Below, piece after piece: positions 1 through 8,466 of a stretch of DNA of 64,000 nucleotides (its first letter is position 1; each line of letters opens with the position of its first letter). The notes under the pieces are model-generated. The model saw only the letters and a program-made list of their open reading frames with translations. It ran no database searches and had not been told where the DNA came from. The DNA is from Shimia_B sp038528385 (GTDB lineage Bacteria > Pseudomonadota > Alphaproteobacteria > Rhodobacterales > Rhodobacteraceae): positions 62,001 through 126,000 of the forward strand of contig JBCBET010000009.1 in the NCBI GenBank assembly GCA_038528385.1, given 5' to 3'. The position numbers and the translations under genes are program-made.

Positions 1-83
1 TGAAGGAGAGTGTGGGCCCGCGGCGCGGGGCGCTCATGGCGCTGATCGCGGCGGGGGCCGTGGTGGTGGAATTTGGAGGCTGA
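1..83 (+). CDS. C-terminal end of a membrane protein, possibly DMT/EamA transporter (partial)
   Basis: Only the last 26 codons lie in the window, ending in TGA three bases before the yciB start. The visible tail is basic, then a hydrophobic stretch (ALMALIAAGAVVVEF) that looks like a final transmembrane helix. From memory of Rhodobacterales gene order, yciB often follows an EamA/DMT-type transporter, so that is the inferred identity; the fragment alone does not prove it. Tight spacing implies co-transcription with yciB. Confidence 0.35.
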   Translation, partial: KESVGPRRGALMALIAAGAVVVEFGG

Positions 84-86
84 GGA

Positions 87-695
87 TTGTCCGAGACGAA
101 AGAAATCAACCCGATGGTGAAGCTCGTGCTGGAGCTTGGCCCGCCCGTGGCGTTCTTCGTGCTCTACCTGCGCATCCAGGACGAGGTCTTTTCCTTCGGT
201 GGCACGGACTATTCGGGCTTCATCGTGGCCACGGTGGTCTTCGTGCCGATCCTTCTGGCGGCGATGGGCGTGCTCTGGGCGCTGACGGGCAAGCTGAGCC
301 GGATGCAGCTCTTCACCGCGTTCATGGTGATCGTGTTCGGGGCCCTGACGGCCTATTTCAACGACGAGCGCTTCTTCAAGATGAAGACGACGCTCGTCTA
401 CGGCTTTTTCGCTGTGATGCTGGGGATCGGGCTTCTCAGGGGAAAAAGCTTTCTGGCCTACGTGATGTCGGACATGCTGCCCATGACCGAGGAGGGCTGG
501 ATGATCCTGACGCGGCGCCTGACGGCGGCCTTCACGGCGCTGGCGGTGGCCAACGAGGTCATCTGGCGCACGATGAGCACCGAGACATGGGTGACGATCG
601 AGACGTTCGGCTTTCCCATCGCGCTTTTCGTCTTCCTTTGGTGGCAGATCATGGCGCTGCAGGGCCACGTGATCGAGGAAGACGACGCCGCCTGA
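87..695 (+). CDS. yciB: Inner membrane-spanning protein YciB (septation protein A family)
   Basis: The 202-residue product has about five hydrophobic helices and the family's typical N-terminus (KLVLELGPPVAFFVLY) and C-terminal half (EVIWRTMSTETWVTIETFG). YciB/IspZ proteins sit in the inner membrane and are linked to cell-envelope synthesis and septation. The start is TTG at 87, three bases after the upstream stop and preceded by a GGAGG-containing stretch that also encodes the upstream C-terminus, so the pair is translationally close. Length matches the family (about 180-210). The family assignment is firm; the biochemical role is not known. Confidence 0.9.
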   Translation: MSETKEINPMVKLVLELGPPVAFFVLYLRIQDEVFSFGGTDYSGFIVATVVFVPILLAAMGVLWALTGKLSRMQLFTAFMVIVFGALTAYFNDERFFKMKTTLVYGFFAVMLGIGLLRGKSFLAYVMSDMLPMTEEGWMILTRRLTAAFTALAVANEVIWRTMSTETWVTIETFGFPIALFVFLWWQIMALQGHVIEEDDAA

Positions 696-1059
696 GCGCG
701 ATCTCCGGCCGCGGGCGCGATTTTTCCAAGAGATGTCAGACCCCTGCTGCGGGGCGCGTGAGAATTGTGACAGGCTGATCGGGCCGTTTTTCTCGCAGAT
801 CGCGCCAAAACCGCGCCCAGGCGCACGGATGCCGCGCGTCTGTGCACGCCAGCCCCTTCCGGTGCGGCGCACGGCGTTTCAAGCCGGGAGTTTCCTCACC
901 TCACGCACAGATTCATGTGAACGGCGCGAGGGTTTTCGTTTTTCGCACAGTCCCCATCTCTCGGTCATCGGACGGCGGCACCGACCCAAACCCGCCACCG
1001 CCCGGACAACATCAACCCCGGCGCTGACCCCGCCGACCAAGACCCTGAAAGGAACGACC
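696..1059. other. Intergenic region, no convincing gene
   Basis: A 364-base gap between yciB and the small exported protein. Open frames here are short, mutually overlapping and arginine/proline-rich, as expected from GC-rich non-coding DNA. It presumably holds the promoter of the exported protein, but no -35/-10 pair stands out. A ribosome-binding stretch (GAAAGGAACG) lies just before the ATG at 1060. Confidence 0.6.
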
Positions 1060-1383
1060 ATGTTCAAGAACTTCGCAATCGCCGCCACCGCCATCGCACT
1101 CTCCGCTGGCGCGGCATCCGCCAACAACACCTTCGGCATCCTCGGCGGTGCAGAGCAGGGCGACAGCTTCTACGACGTGAACGTCGCACGGACGCTCGGC
1201 GCCGGTGAAGTCCAGATCTCCACGCTCTCGGGTGACGTGCTCGGCACGGCCATGCTGAACGCCGGCACCAACACCGACGTGCGCGTGCCCTTCGCGGCAC
1301 CGATCTCTGGGCAGGACCTCGTGGCCTCGCTCGTCGTGGACGGTGACATCGTGAACGAGAAGCGCATCGAGGTGCGCCGCTAA
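1060..1383 (+). CDS. Small exported hypothetical protein
   Basis: The product has 107 residues. It starts with a clear Sec signal peptide (basic MFKNF, then a hydrophobic alanine-rich core, probable cleavage after ASA near residue 22). The mature part is about 85 residues, rich in Gly, Val and Asp and predicted mostly beta strand, with no cysteines and no motif I recognise. The ATG at 1060 is chosen because it gives the signal peptide and has a Shine-Dalgarno; the frame is open further upstream but that part is not protein-like. A strong intrinsic terminator follows, so it looks monocistronic. Function unknown; periplasmic or secreted location inferred. Confidence 0.75.
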   Translation: MFKNFAIAATAIALSAGAASANNTFGILGGAEQGDSFYDVNVARTLGAGEVQISTLSGDVLGTAMLNAGTNTDVRVPFAAPISGQDLVASLVVDGDIVNEKRIEVRR

Positions 1384-1409
1384 ATCTCGCACAGCGATTA
1401 ACGGGAAAA

Positions 1410-1440
1410 GGGCTGGCCGCGCGCCGGCCCTTTTTCTTTT
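1410..1440 (+). terminator. Intrinsic terminator after the small exported protein
   Basis: An eight-base stem (GGGCTGGC with GCCGGCCC, one G-T pair) and a five-base loop are followed by TTTTTCTTTT. It ends about 10 bases before the stop of the convergent GST gene and separates the two transcripts. Confidence 0.85.
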
Positions 1441-1450
1441 GCGCGCCGCC

Positions 1451-2140
1451 TCAGCGCGCGAAGAGCGCGTCGAGCTCGGCCTTCGTGGCCGCGCCCTTGC
1501 GTTTCTCCGCCAGCACCTGCTGCCCGCGCTGGAGCGCCGGGCGCGCCCAGCACGCCGCCAGCCAGCGTTTGAGGTGGGGCTTGTCGTCCATGCTCTGCTG
1601 CTGACCGGGCCAGAGCGAGGCCCATGGCCAGATCGCCATGTCCGCGATGGAGTAGTCCGGCCCCGCCACCCATTCGCTCTGCGCGAGCCTGCGGTCGAGC
1701 ACGCCGTAGAGCCGCGCGGTCTCGCTCCGGTAGCGGTCCTGGGCATAGGGCAGCACCTGCGGCGGGTCGAAGTTCGGCGCGAATTTCAGGAAGTGATGCG
1801 CCTGCCCCGCCATGGGGCCGAGCCCGCCCATCTGCCACATGAGCCATTCCTCCACGGCGATCCGCCCCCGCGCATCCGCGCCGCCGAAGCGCCCGGTCTT
1901 GCGCGCGAGGTAGAGCAGGATCGCGCCCGACTCGAAGACGCTCACCGGGTCCCCGTCCGGCCCGTCCGGGTCCACGATGGCGGGCATGCGGTTGTTGGGC
2001 GAGATCTTCAGGAAATCCGGCGCGAACTGCGCGCCCGCGCCGATATCGACCTCGTGGAGCGTGTAGGGCAGGCCCATCTCCTCGAGCGCGATGGCGATTT
2101 TCCAGCCGTTTGGCGTGGGCCAGTAATAGAGGTCGATCAT
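1451..2140 (-). CDS. Glutathione S-transferase, YfcG/YghU-like (Nu class)
   Basis: The 229-residue protein has an N-terminal thioredoxin fold (about 1-85) and an alpha-helical C-terminal domain (about 95-215). The conserved TPNGWK near residue 9 is the active-site signature of the YfcG/YghU type, in which Thr/Asn replace the usual Tyr/Ser. Such enzymes show disulfide-bond oxidoreductase and peroxidase activity with glutathione in the cytosol. The start at 2140 is preceded by GGAGCACC. It lies 20 bases downstream of the hydrolase gene on the same strand, so the two are probably co-transcribed. Confidence 0.85.
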   Translation of the reverse strand: MIDLYYWPTPNGWKIAIALEEMGLPYTLHEVDIGAGAQFAPDFLKISPNNRMPAIVDPDGPDGDPVSVFESGAILLYLARKTGRFGGADARGRIAVEEWLMWQMGGLGPMAGQAHHFLKFAPNFDPPQVLPYAQDRYRSETARLYGVLDRRLAQSEWVAGPDYSIADMAIWPWASLWPGQQQSMDDKPHLKRWLAACWARPALQRGQQVLAEKRKGAATKAELDALFAR

Positions 2141-2160
2141 CCGGTGCTCCTTTGCGGGGC

Positions 2161-3099
2161 TCAGGATGGCCGACTGAGCCCCGTTGGCAAGAGCGCCGGC
2201 AGCCCGGGAAGCGTCACGAGGCGCGAAAAGCGCGGTTCCTGCCCGGGCAGGCGCGCGGCCAGCGTGGGAAGGCTCAGCGTCCGGGGATGGCGCAGGCATT
2301 CGGCGTAAAAGCGCATGACGCCCCGGCGATTGTAGGTCGACCAGTGACAGACCCGGTGCCGGCCCTCCGCGATGGGCAGCCCGAACGCGGCGAGGAGCCG
2401 GCGCGTATCGGGGTGATCGATCTGGATATCGACCCAGTTGGGGCGGGGGGCCTTGAGCCCCATCCCGATGCCCCGGTCGCTCAGCCGCGCGGGGCGGACG
2501 AGCCGTTCGAAGAGGAGCTCGTAGACATCGTTCTCGCGGCTCGTGACGTTGAGGATCTCGGCGCTGCGGCCCGCGCTGCTGTCGAGCGCGGCCTCGGCGC
2601 GGGAGACGTATTCGCAACCGCCCAGCATGATCGCGCGGCCGATATCGCCCTCGGCGAGGTGCGGCAGCGCGCCGAGGCCCACGCGCGCGCCCAGCGAATG
2701 GGCGAGGATGTGGACCGGGCGGCGGGGCGAAAGCGCGCGGATCTCGCGCACGAGCGCGGCGAGCGCGCGGCTGGCGCGGGCAGCCTCCTCGTAGACATCC
2801 CAGAACCAGCCCCGCGCGGGCCAGCCGAAGGCGATGCAGAGCCCTTCGCGCCCATCGCTGCGGCCGAAGCCCAGATGCGCGGGCCAGCTCACCGCCTTGA
2901 AATCCCCCTTGGGCGCGTAGCCGAAGATATGCGCATGGGGGTCCTTCGCCGTCTGGGCGGGATCGAACTTGTAGCCGTGGATGAGGATCATCACCGGCCC
3001 GTCTTCGGCAAGGCCCCTCCGGAGCGCCGGGCGGAGCGGCGCGGGCGACTTGTGAAGCCTGGCTTCGCCGTCGACGACGGAGACACGGAGCAGGGGCAT
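2161..3099 (-). CDS. Alpha/beta hydrolase (lipase/DUF900-like)
   Basis: The 312-residue cytosolic protein carries an oxyanion segment (MILIHGYKFDP near residue 37) and a nucleophile elbow AHSLGARVG near residue 137, matching the G-x-S-x-G lipase motif with Ala in the first position. The segments around NVTSRENDVYE and the C-terminal histidines could supply the acid and base. Substrate unknown. No signal peptide. It sits upstream of the GST gene on the same strand. The upstream region shares the intergenic space with metZ, which is divergent. Confidence 0.75.
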   Translation of the reverse strand: MPLLRVSVVDGEARLHKSPAPLRPALRRGLAEDGPVMILIHGYKFDPAQTAKDPHAHIFGYAPKGDFKAVSWPAHLGFGRSDGREGLCIAFGWPARGWFWDVYEEAARASRALAALVREIRALSPRRPVHILAHSLGARVGLGALPHLAEGDIGRAIMLGGCEYVSRAEAALDSSAGRSAEILNVTSRENDVYELLFERLVRPARLSDRGIGMGLKAPRPNWVDIQIDHPDTRRLLAAFGLPIAEGRHRVCHWSTYNRRGVMRFYAECLRHPRTLSLPTLAARLPGQEPRFSRLVTLPGLPALLPTGLSRPS

Positions 3100-3277
3100 G
3101 GGGCACCTCTGGCCACTACATGTTGGGGTCGTGAGCTAGGGTGCGTCTATGACAGGGAGGTTACCGTTCCGTGACAGCCCCGTGACGGTGCCCCGAGGTC
3201 ACAGGCCGCGCGGCGCGTCCATTTTCGCGGGCCTGACCCGCCGCAGCCTTCCCCCGCATCCGTCACGAAGCGCCGGG

Positions 3278-3310
3278 GACGGGCCCGCGACGGGCCTGCG
3301 ACGGGGCCGC
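3278..3310 (+). repeat. Three 11-bp direct repeats upstream of the metZ promoter
   Basis: GACGGGCC(C/T)GC is repeated at 3278 and 3289, with a third, slightly different copy (GACGGGGCCGC) at 3300. The period is exactly 11 bp, one helical turn, and the last copy stops three bases before the -35 hexamer of the metZ promoter. It may be a regulator site or only low-complexity GC-rich DNA. Confidence 0.5.
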
Positions 3311-3312
3311 GC

Positions 3313-3341
3313 TTGACGCCTTCCCCGGCGCGGCATACTCA
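3313..3341 (+). promoter_or_regulatory. Likely sigma-70 promoter of metZ
   Basis: TTGACG at 3313-3318 is followed by CATACT at 3334-3339 (15-base spacer) or TACTCA at 3336-3341 (17-base spacer). Either would start the transcript at about 3345, the first base of the riboswitch aptamer, which supports the assignment. Confidence 0.6.
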
Positions 3342-3344
3342 CGA

Positions 3345-3400
3345 GACGTGGCGATTTGTGCCGGATTGCGGGCCACGTAAAAGAAGCCGCTAAACAGGTT
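3345..3400 (+). ncRNA. SAM-II riboswitch
   Basis: The aptamer shows the SAM-II layout. Stem P1 is formed by ACGTGGC (3346-3352) and GCCACGT (3372-3378). The conserved GATTT lies in the loop at 3353-3357, and a downstream GCCGCTAAA (3386-3394) makes the pseudoknot with the P1 loop. SAM-II elements bind S-adenosylmethionine and lower expression of methionine genes in alphaproteobacteria; metZ is a known target. Downstream there is a strong terminator, so control here is probably transcriptional. Confidence 0.88.
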
Positions 3401-3414
3401 TGGAGCGTGAGTGC

Positions 3415-3444
3415 GCCCCTGCCGCCGGCGGGGGCTATTTTTTT
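3415..3444 (+). terminator. Terminator in the metZ leader, probable riboswitch expression platform
   Basis: A nine-pair stem (3415-3423 with 3427-3435, three-base loop) is followed by TATTTTTTT. It lies between the SAM-II aptamer and the metZ start codon at 3478. The 3' arm (GGGGC, 3431-3435) can instead pair with GCCCC at 3445-3449 across the T-run, an alternative hairpin that would exclude the terminator. Confidence 0.8.
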
Positions 3445-3477
3445 GCCCCGATCTGTTGCCGCAGGAGGGCAGCGAGG

Positions 3478-4704
3478 ATGGAAAAACGCACCAAGGCGGT
3501 CCATGCCGGGATCCGCCGGAGCCAGTACGGAGAGGTGAGCGAGGCGATCTTTCTCACCCAGGGCTTCGTCTACGAGAGCGCCGAACACGCCGAGGCCCGG
3601 TTCATCGAAAGCGGACCCGACGAGTTCATTTATGCCCGCTACGGCAACCCCACCGTGGCCATGTTCGAGGACCGCATCGCCGCCCTCGAGGGCGCGGAGG
3701 CGGGCTTTGCCACGGCCTCTGGCATGGCGGCGGTGAACGGCGCGCTCATGTCGGTGCTGAAGGCGGGCGATCACGTGGTGGCGGCGCGCGCGCTCTTCGG
3801 ATCCTGCCTCTACATCCTGGAAGAGATCCTTCCCCGCTTCGGCGTGGAAGTGGAATTCGTCGACGGCACGTCGCTGCCGCAATGGGAGGCGGCGATCCGG
3901 CCCGACACGCGGGTGGTCTTTTTCGAGAGCCTGTCGAACCCGGCCCTCGAGGTCATCGACATCGCGGCGGTGTCCACGCTGGCGCGGAAGGTCGGCGCGA
4001 TGGTCATGGTCGACAATGTATTCGCCACGCCGGTCTATTCCCGCGCCATCGACCAAGGCGCGGACGTGGTGATCTATTCCACGACGAAGCATATCGACGG
4101 GCAGGGCCGCGCGCTCGGCGGCGTGATCCTCGGGCGCCGGGACTTCCTGGACGACGTCGTGGTTCCGTTCATGAAGCATACGGGCGGGTCCATGTCGCCC
4201 TTCACCGCCTGGATGATGCTCAAGGGGCTGGAGACGCTGGAGCTCCGCGTGCGCGCGCAAACCGCCTCCGCGGAGGCGCTGGCGGCGGCGCTCGAAGCGC
4301 GGGACGACCTCGTTCGCGTCATCTTTCCGGGCAGCGCGAGCCATCCCCAGCACGCGCTGGCCATGGCGCAGATGGGGGCGGGCGGCACGCTCATTGCGCT
4401 CGATTGCGGGACGAAAGAGCGGGCCTTCGCGGTGTTGAACGGGCTCGGGCTCTTCACCATTTCCAACAACCTGGGCGACGCCAAGAGCATCGTTACCCAT
4501 CCCGCCACCACCACCCACCAGCGGCTCAGCGAGGAGACGCGCCAGGCGCTGGGCATCACCGAGGGGCTCATCCGCGTCTCCGTGGGGCTCGAGGACGTGG
4601 GCGATCTCATCGCCGATTTCACCGCGGCCCTCGATGCGGCCCCCGATGCGGCCCCCGATGCGGCCCCCGATGCGGCCCCCAATGCGGCGCCGGATGGGGC
4701 GTGA
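3478..4704 (+). CDS. metZ: O-succinylhomoserine sulfhydrylase
   Basis: The 408-residue PLP enzyme of the Cys/Met-metabolism family converts O-succinylhomoserine plus sulfide to homocysteine in methionine synthesis. Landmarks are the YARYGNPT segment (about 52-59), SGMAAVNGAL, the VMVDN aspartate region and the PLP lysine in STTKHIDGQG (Lys204). The ATG at 3478 has an upstream AGGAGGGCAGCGAGG ribosome site. The leader carries a SAM-II riboswitch and terminator. The C-terminus is odd: a run of DAAP repeats encoded by 12-bp tandem repeats. The stop TGA overlaps the ATG of the acetyltransferase by one base. Confidence 0.95.
   Translation: MEKRTKAVHAGIRRSQYGEVSEAIFLTQGFVYESAEHAEARFIESGPDEFIYARYGNPTVAMFEDRIAALEGAEAGFATASGMAAVNGALMSVLKAGDHVVAARALFGSCLYILEEILPRFGVEVEFVDGTSLPQWEAAIRPDTRVVFFESLSNPALEVIDIAAVSTLARKVGAMVMVDNVFATPVYSRAIDQGADVVIYSTTKHIDGQGRALGGVILGRRDFLDDVVVPFMKHTGGSMSPFTAWMMLKGLETLELRVRAQTASAEALAAALEARDDLVRVIFPGSASHPQHALAMAQMGAGGTLIALDCGTKERAFAVLNGLGLFTISNNLGDAKSIVTHPATTTHQRLSEETRQALGITEGLIRVSVGLEDVGDLIADFTAALDAAPDAAPDAAPDAAPNAAPDGA
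4633..4692 (+). repeat. 12-bp tandem repeat at the 3' end of metZ
   Basis: GATGCGGCCCCC occurs four times without a mismatch (4633-4680), followed by one degenerate copy (4681-4692). It encodes Asp-Ala-Ala-Pro repeats at the extreme C-terminus of MetZ. Because the unit is a multiple of three, changes in copy number would alter tail length but not the frame. Confidence 0.9.
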
Positions 4705-5171
4705 TGTGGATCCGCAGGTTCGTGCCCGCCGACGCGGCGGGCTGCGCTGAGGTCTTCTACCGGGCCGTCCACGAGGGTGCCGCGGCCCATTACAGCGAGG
4801 CACAGCGCCGGGCCTGGGCCCCCGCCGTGCCCAAGGCGCAGGCCTTCGCCGAACGGCTCGGCGGGCAGCATTGCTTCGTCGCCGATGCGGAGCCCGCCAT
4901 CGAAGGCTTCATGAGCCTCACCGACCGGGGCTATCTCGACATGGCGTTCGTGGCACCGGAACGGCGGGGCACGGGCCTTGCCGATCAGCTCCTCAGCGCG
5001 ATGATGAACGTGGCCCATCTGCGCGGACTGAGGAGCCTCCACGTCGATGCCAGCCGCCTGGCGCAGCCCTTCTTTGCCCGCCATGGCTGGCAGGTCGGGG
5101 AGGCTGAAACCGTCAGCCGGGGCGGGATCAGCATTCCCCGGGCCGCGATGTCGCTCAGGCTTCGCGATTGA
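4704..5171 (+). CDS. GNAT family N-acetyltransferase
   Basis: The 155-residue protein has the GNAT fold: N-terminal beta strand MWIRRFVPADA, the acetyl-CoA-binding motif A at APERRGTGLADQLL (about 89-102), and the C-terminal LHVDASRLAQPFFARHGW segment typical of family members. The substrate cannot be told. The start overlaps the metZ stop (TGATG), so translation is coupled and the gene shares SAM-II control. A role near sulfur amino-acid metabolism is inferred from context only. Confidence 0.85.
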   Translation: MWIRRFVPADAAGCAEVFYRAVHEGAAAHYSEAQRRAWAPAVPKAQAFAERLGGQHCFVADAEPAIEGFMSLTDRGYLDMAFVAPERRGTGLADQLLSAMMNVAHLRGLRSLHVDASRLAQPFFARHGWQVGEAETVSRGGISIPRAAMSLRLRD

Positions 5172-5280
5172 TCCGATCTGCCGGCTCTGCCGTATTGAGT
5201 GAGCTGTCCGATGGAGGGCAGCCTGATCGCGGCGCCTCTGCGTCGCACGGCCCGCACCCGACTGAAAGGGGGAAATTGCC

Positions 5281-6381
<1,101 letters not shown>

Positions 6382-6426
6382 GCCGCCGCCGGGGGGCCAG
6401 CCCGGCGCCGTTGGACGCGCGAGCCA

Positions 6427-6978
6427 ATGGCGCATCGAACGGCGACCCCCCGGAGGTATTGCTGGAAAGACGAAGGAGGGACGTTGGAGGTCTTCTTTCC
6501 GTTCGAGACGGTGGGCGAGGTGGGGCGGTACGCGCCCATGGGCTACACCGTCGCCTGGCTGCCGCCCGCCTTTGCCGAGGGGCTGCCGGAGCCTGCGCGG
6601 GCGCGGCCGCGCGTGGTGGGGGAGCTCGGCGGCGTGAGCTTCAAGGGCGCGCTCAACCCGACATCCGACGGACGGGCCTATTTCATCTTGTCAAAGGCCA
6701 TGCAGAAGGCCACCGGCCTCGCTGAGGGGGACCCTATCCGCATCGCGTTTCGCTATGACGACCCGGACGCGGTGGACGTGCCGCCCGCCCTTGCGGACGC
6801 GCTGGCCGAGGATGAAGGCGCGGGCGCGGTCTGGGCCGGGCTCACGCCGGGCACGCGGCGGGGCTTTGCCCACGGGGTGGCGCAGGCCAAGACGGAGGCC
6901 ACGCGGCGAAAGCGCGTGGCCGCCGTGCTCGCCGCCCTCGAAGAGCCCGATCCGAGCCCCCATCCCAAGCGGCGCTAG
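6427..6978 (+). CDS. DUF1905 / YdeI-OmpD-associated domain protein
   Basis: The 183-residue cytosolic protein has an N-terminal DUF1905-like beta-barrel half (GYTVAWLPPAF, GVSFKGALNPTSDGRAYFILSKAMQ) and a helical C-terminal YdeI/OmpD-associated domain (LTPGTRRGFAHGVAQAKTEATRRKR). The lysine/arginine-rich helix is characteristic. Function unknown for the family. The start at 6427 has a poor ribosome site; the folE2 gene ends 45 bases before it, and trkH follows after 39 bases. Confidence 0.75.
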   Translation: MAHRTATPRRYCWKDEGGTLEVFFPFETVGEVGRYAPMGYTVAWLPPAFAEGLPEPARARPRVVGELGGVSFKGALNPTSDGRAYFILSKAMQKATGLAEGDPIRIAFRYDDPDAVDVPPALADALAEDEGAGAVWAGLTPGTRRGFAHGVAQAKTEATRRKRVAAVLAALEEPDPSPHPKRR

Positions 6979-7017
6979 CAGTTGACAGGGCCGGGTTGCT
7001 CCGCCACCGCTAGCCCC

Positions 7018-8466
7018 ATGATCGACGCCCGCCCGGTATCCTACGTGATCGCTCTGCTCGTGGCGGCGCTGGGCGTGGTGATGCTCGTCCCCGCGGGGGT
7101 GGACCTCTTTTACGGCAACGACCACGCTTGGGTTTTCCTGCAGGCGGCGGCGTTCACCTTCCTCGTAGGGCTCTTCGTGGCGCTCGCGACCCACAACGTG
7201 AACCGGGGCAGGCTCTCGCTTCAGGAGACGTTCCTCCTGACCACCGGGGTCTGGGTGACGCTGCCCGTCTTCGGCGCGATCCCGTTCATCATCGGGGCCA
7301 CCGAGGCCAGCGTCACCGACGCGTTCTTCGAGGCCATGTCGGGGCTCACCACCACGGGCTCCACCGTCTTTTCCGGGCTCGACGGGCTGCCCGAGGGGCT
7401 ATTGACCTGGCGGGCCATCCTGCAATGGCTTGGCGGGGTGGGGATCATCGTCGTGGCCATGGTCTTTTTGCCGGAACTGCGCGTGGGCGGCATGCAGATC
7501 TTCCGCTCCGAGGCGTTCGACACAATGGGCAAGATCCTGCCCCGCGCGGCGCAGATCGCGCAGCAGATCTCCGTCATCTACGTGGCGCTCACGGCGCTCT
7601 GCGCGGCGGCCTACATCGCCGCGGGGCTCAAGGTGTTCGAGGCGGTGCTGCACGCGCTCACCACCGTCTCCACCGGCGGGTTTTCCACGCGCGACGCCTC
7701 CTTCGGCGCCTTCGGGCCGGGGGCGCAGCTCGTGGCCGTCCTCTTCATGGTGCTCGCCGCGTTGCCCTTCGTGCGCTTCGTGCAGCTTCTGAACGGGGAG
7801 CCGCTCCCGCTCTTCCGGGACCGGCAGGTGCTCGGAATGATGGCGGTGCTCGCTGCGGCGGTGGGGGCGATCACGCTCTGGCTCTGGCTGCGCGCGGAGC
7901 AGGTGGGCCTCGCCGCGCCCTTGGCCGCGCTCTTTAACACCACCTCGCTCATCACCGGCACCGGCTATGCGAGCGAGGATTACATGCTCTGGGGCGCGTT
8001 CCCCGTCGTCGCGCTCTTTTTCGTGGGGCTGGTGGGAGGCTGCGCGGGCTCGACGTCCTGCTCGGTCAAGATCTTCCGCTACCAGCTCCTCTTCGCCTCG
8101 GTGAGCGCGCAGGTGCGCCAGATCTACAGCCCCTCGGGCATCTTCACGCCGCGCTATGACGGGCGACCCGTGGGCCAGGACGTGATGGATTCGGTGATGT
8201 CGTTCTTCGTGGTCTTCATCGGGTCGCTCATCGTGCTGGCGATCCTGCTGTCCATGACGGGCCTCGACGCGATCACCTCCGTCTCCGGCGCAGCCTCGGC
8301 CATCGCCAATATCGGGCCGGGCCTCGGGAGCGAGATCGGCCCGGCGGAGAATTTCGGCGGGCTCAACGACACCGCGAAGTGGCTTTTGTCGCTCGGGATG
8401 CTCCTCGGGCGGCTGGAGCTCATGGCGGTGCTCGTCCTCTTCACCCGCGCGTTCTGGAGAACCTGA
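7018..8466 (+). CDS. trkH: Trk/Ktr-type potassium uptake protein TrkH
   Basis: The 482-residue integral membrane protein has the four pore-loop repeats of the TrkH/KtrB family. Selectivity-filter glycines are visible in TTTGSTV, STGGF, TGTGYA and NIGPGLG. It imports K+ (coupled to H+ or Na+) together with a TrkA gating subunit, which is not in this window. The ATG at 7018 is preferred because the upstream extension is not protein-like and the next residues begin the first helix. Its TGA overlaps the ATG of the following decarboxylase, an unusual pairing. Confidence 0.92.
   Translation: MIDARPVSYVIALLVAALGVVMLVPAGVDLFYGNDHAWVFLQAAAFTFLVGLFVALATHNVNRGRLSLQETFLLTTGVWVTLPVFGAIPFIIGATEASVTDAFFEAMSGLTTTGSTVFSGLDGLPEGLLTWRAILQWLGGVGIIVVAMVFLPELRVGGMQIFRSEAFDTMGKILPRAAQIAQQISVIYVALTALCAAAYIAAGLKVFEAVLHALTTVSTGGFSTRDASFGAFGPGAQLVAVLFMVLAALPFVRFVQLLNGEPLPLFRDRQVLGMMAVLAAAVGAITLWLWLRAEQVGLAAPLAALFNTTSLITGTGYASEDYMLWGAFPVVALFFVGLVGGCAGSTSCSVKIFRYQLLFASVSAQVRQIYSPSGIFTPRYDGRPVGQDVMDSVMSFFVVFIGSLIVLAILLSMTGLDAITSVSGAASAIANIGPGLGSEIGPAENFGGLNDTAKWLLSLGMLLGRLELMAVLVLFTRAFWRT

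Noticed and set aside
1451..3106. A possible 551-residue fusion of the GST with an upstream domain
   Set aside because: The upstream part is an out-of-frame shadow of the alpha/beta hydrolase; the GST has its own ATG and ribosome site at 2140.
6982..6987. TTGACA upstream of trkH as a promoter
   Set aside because: No acceptable -10 at 16-18 bases; trkH could equally be read from upstream.
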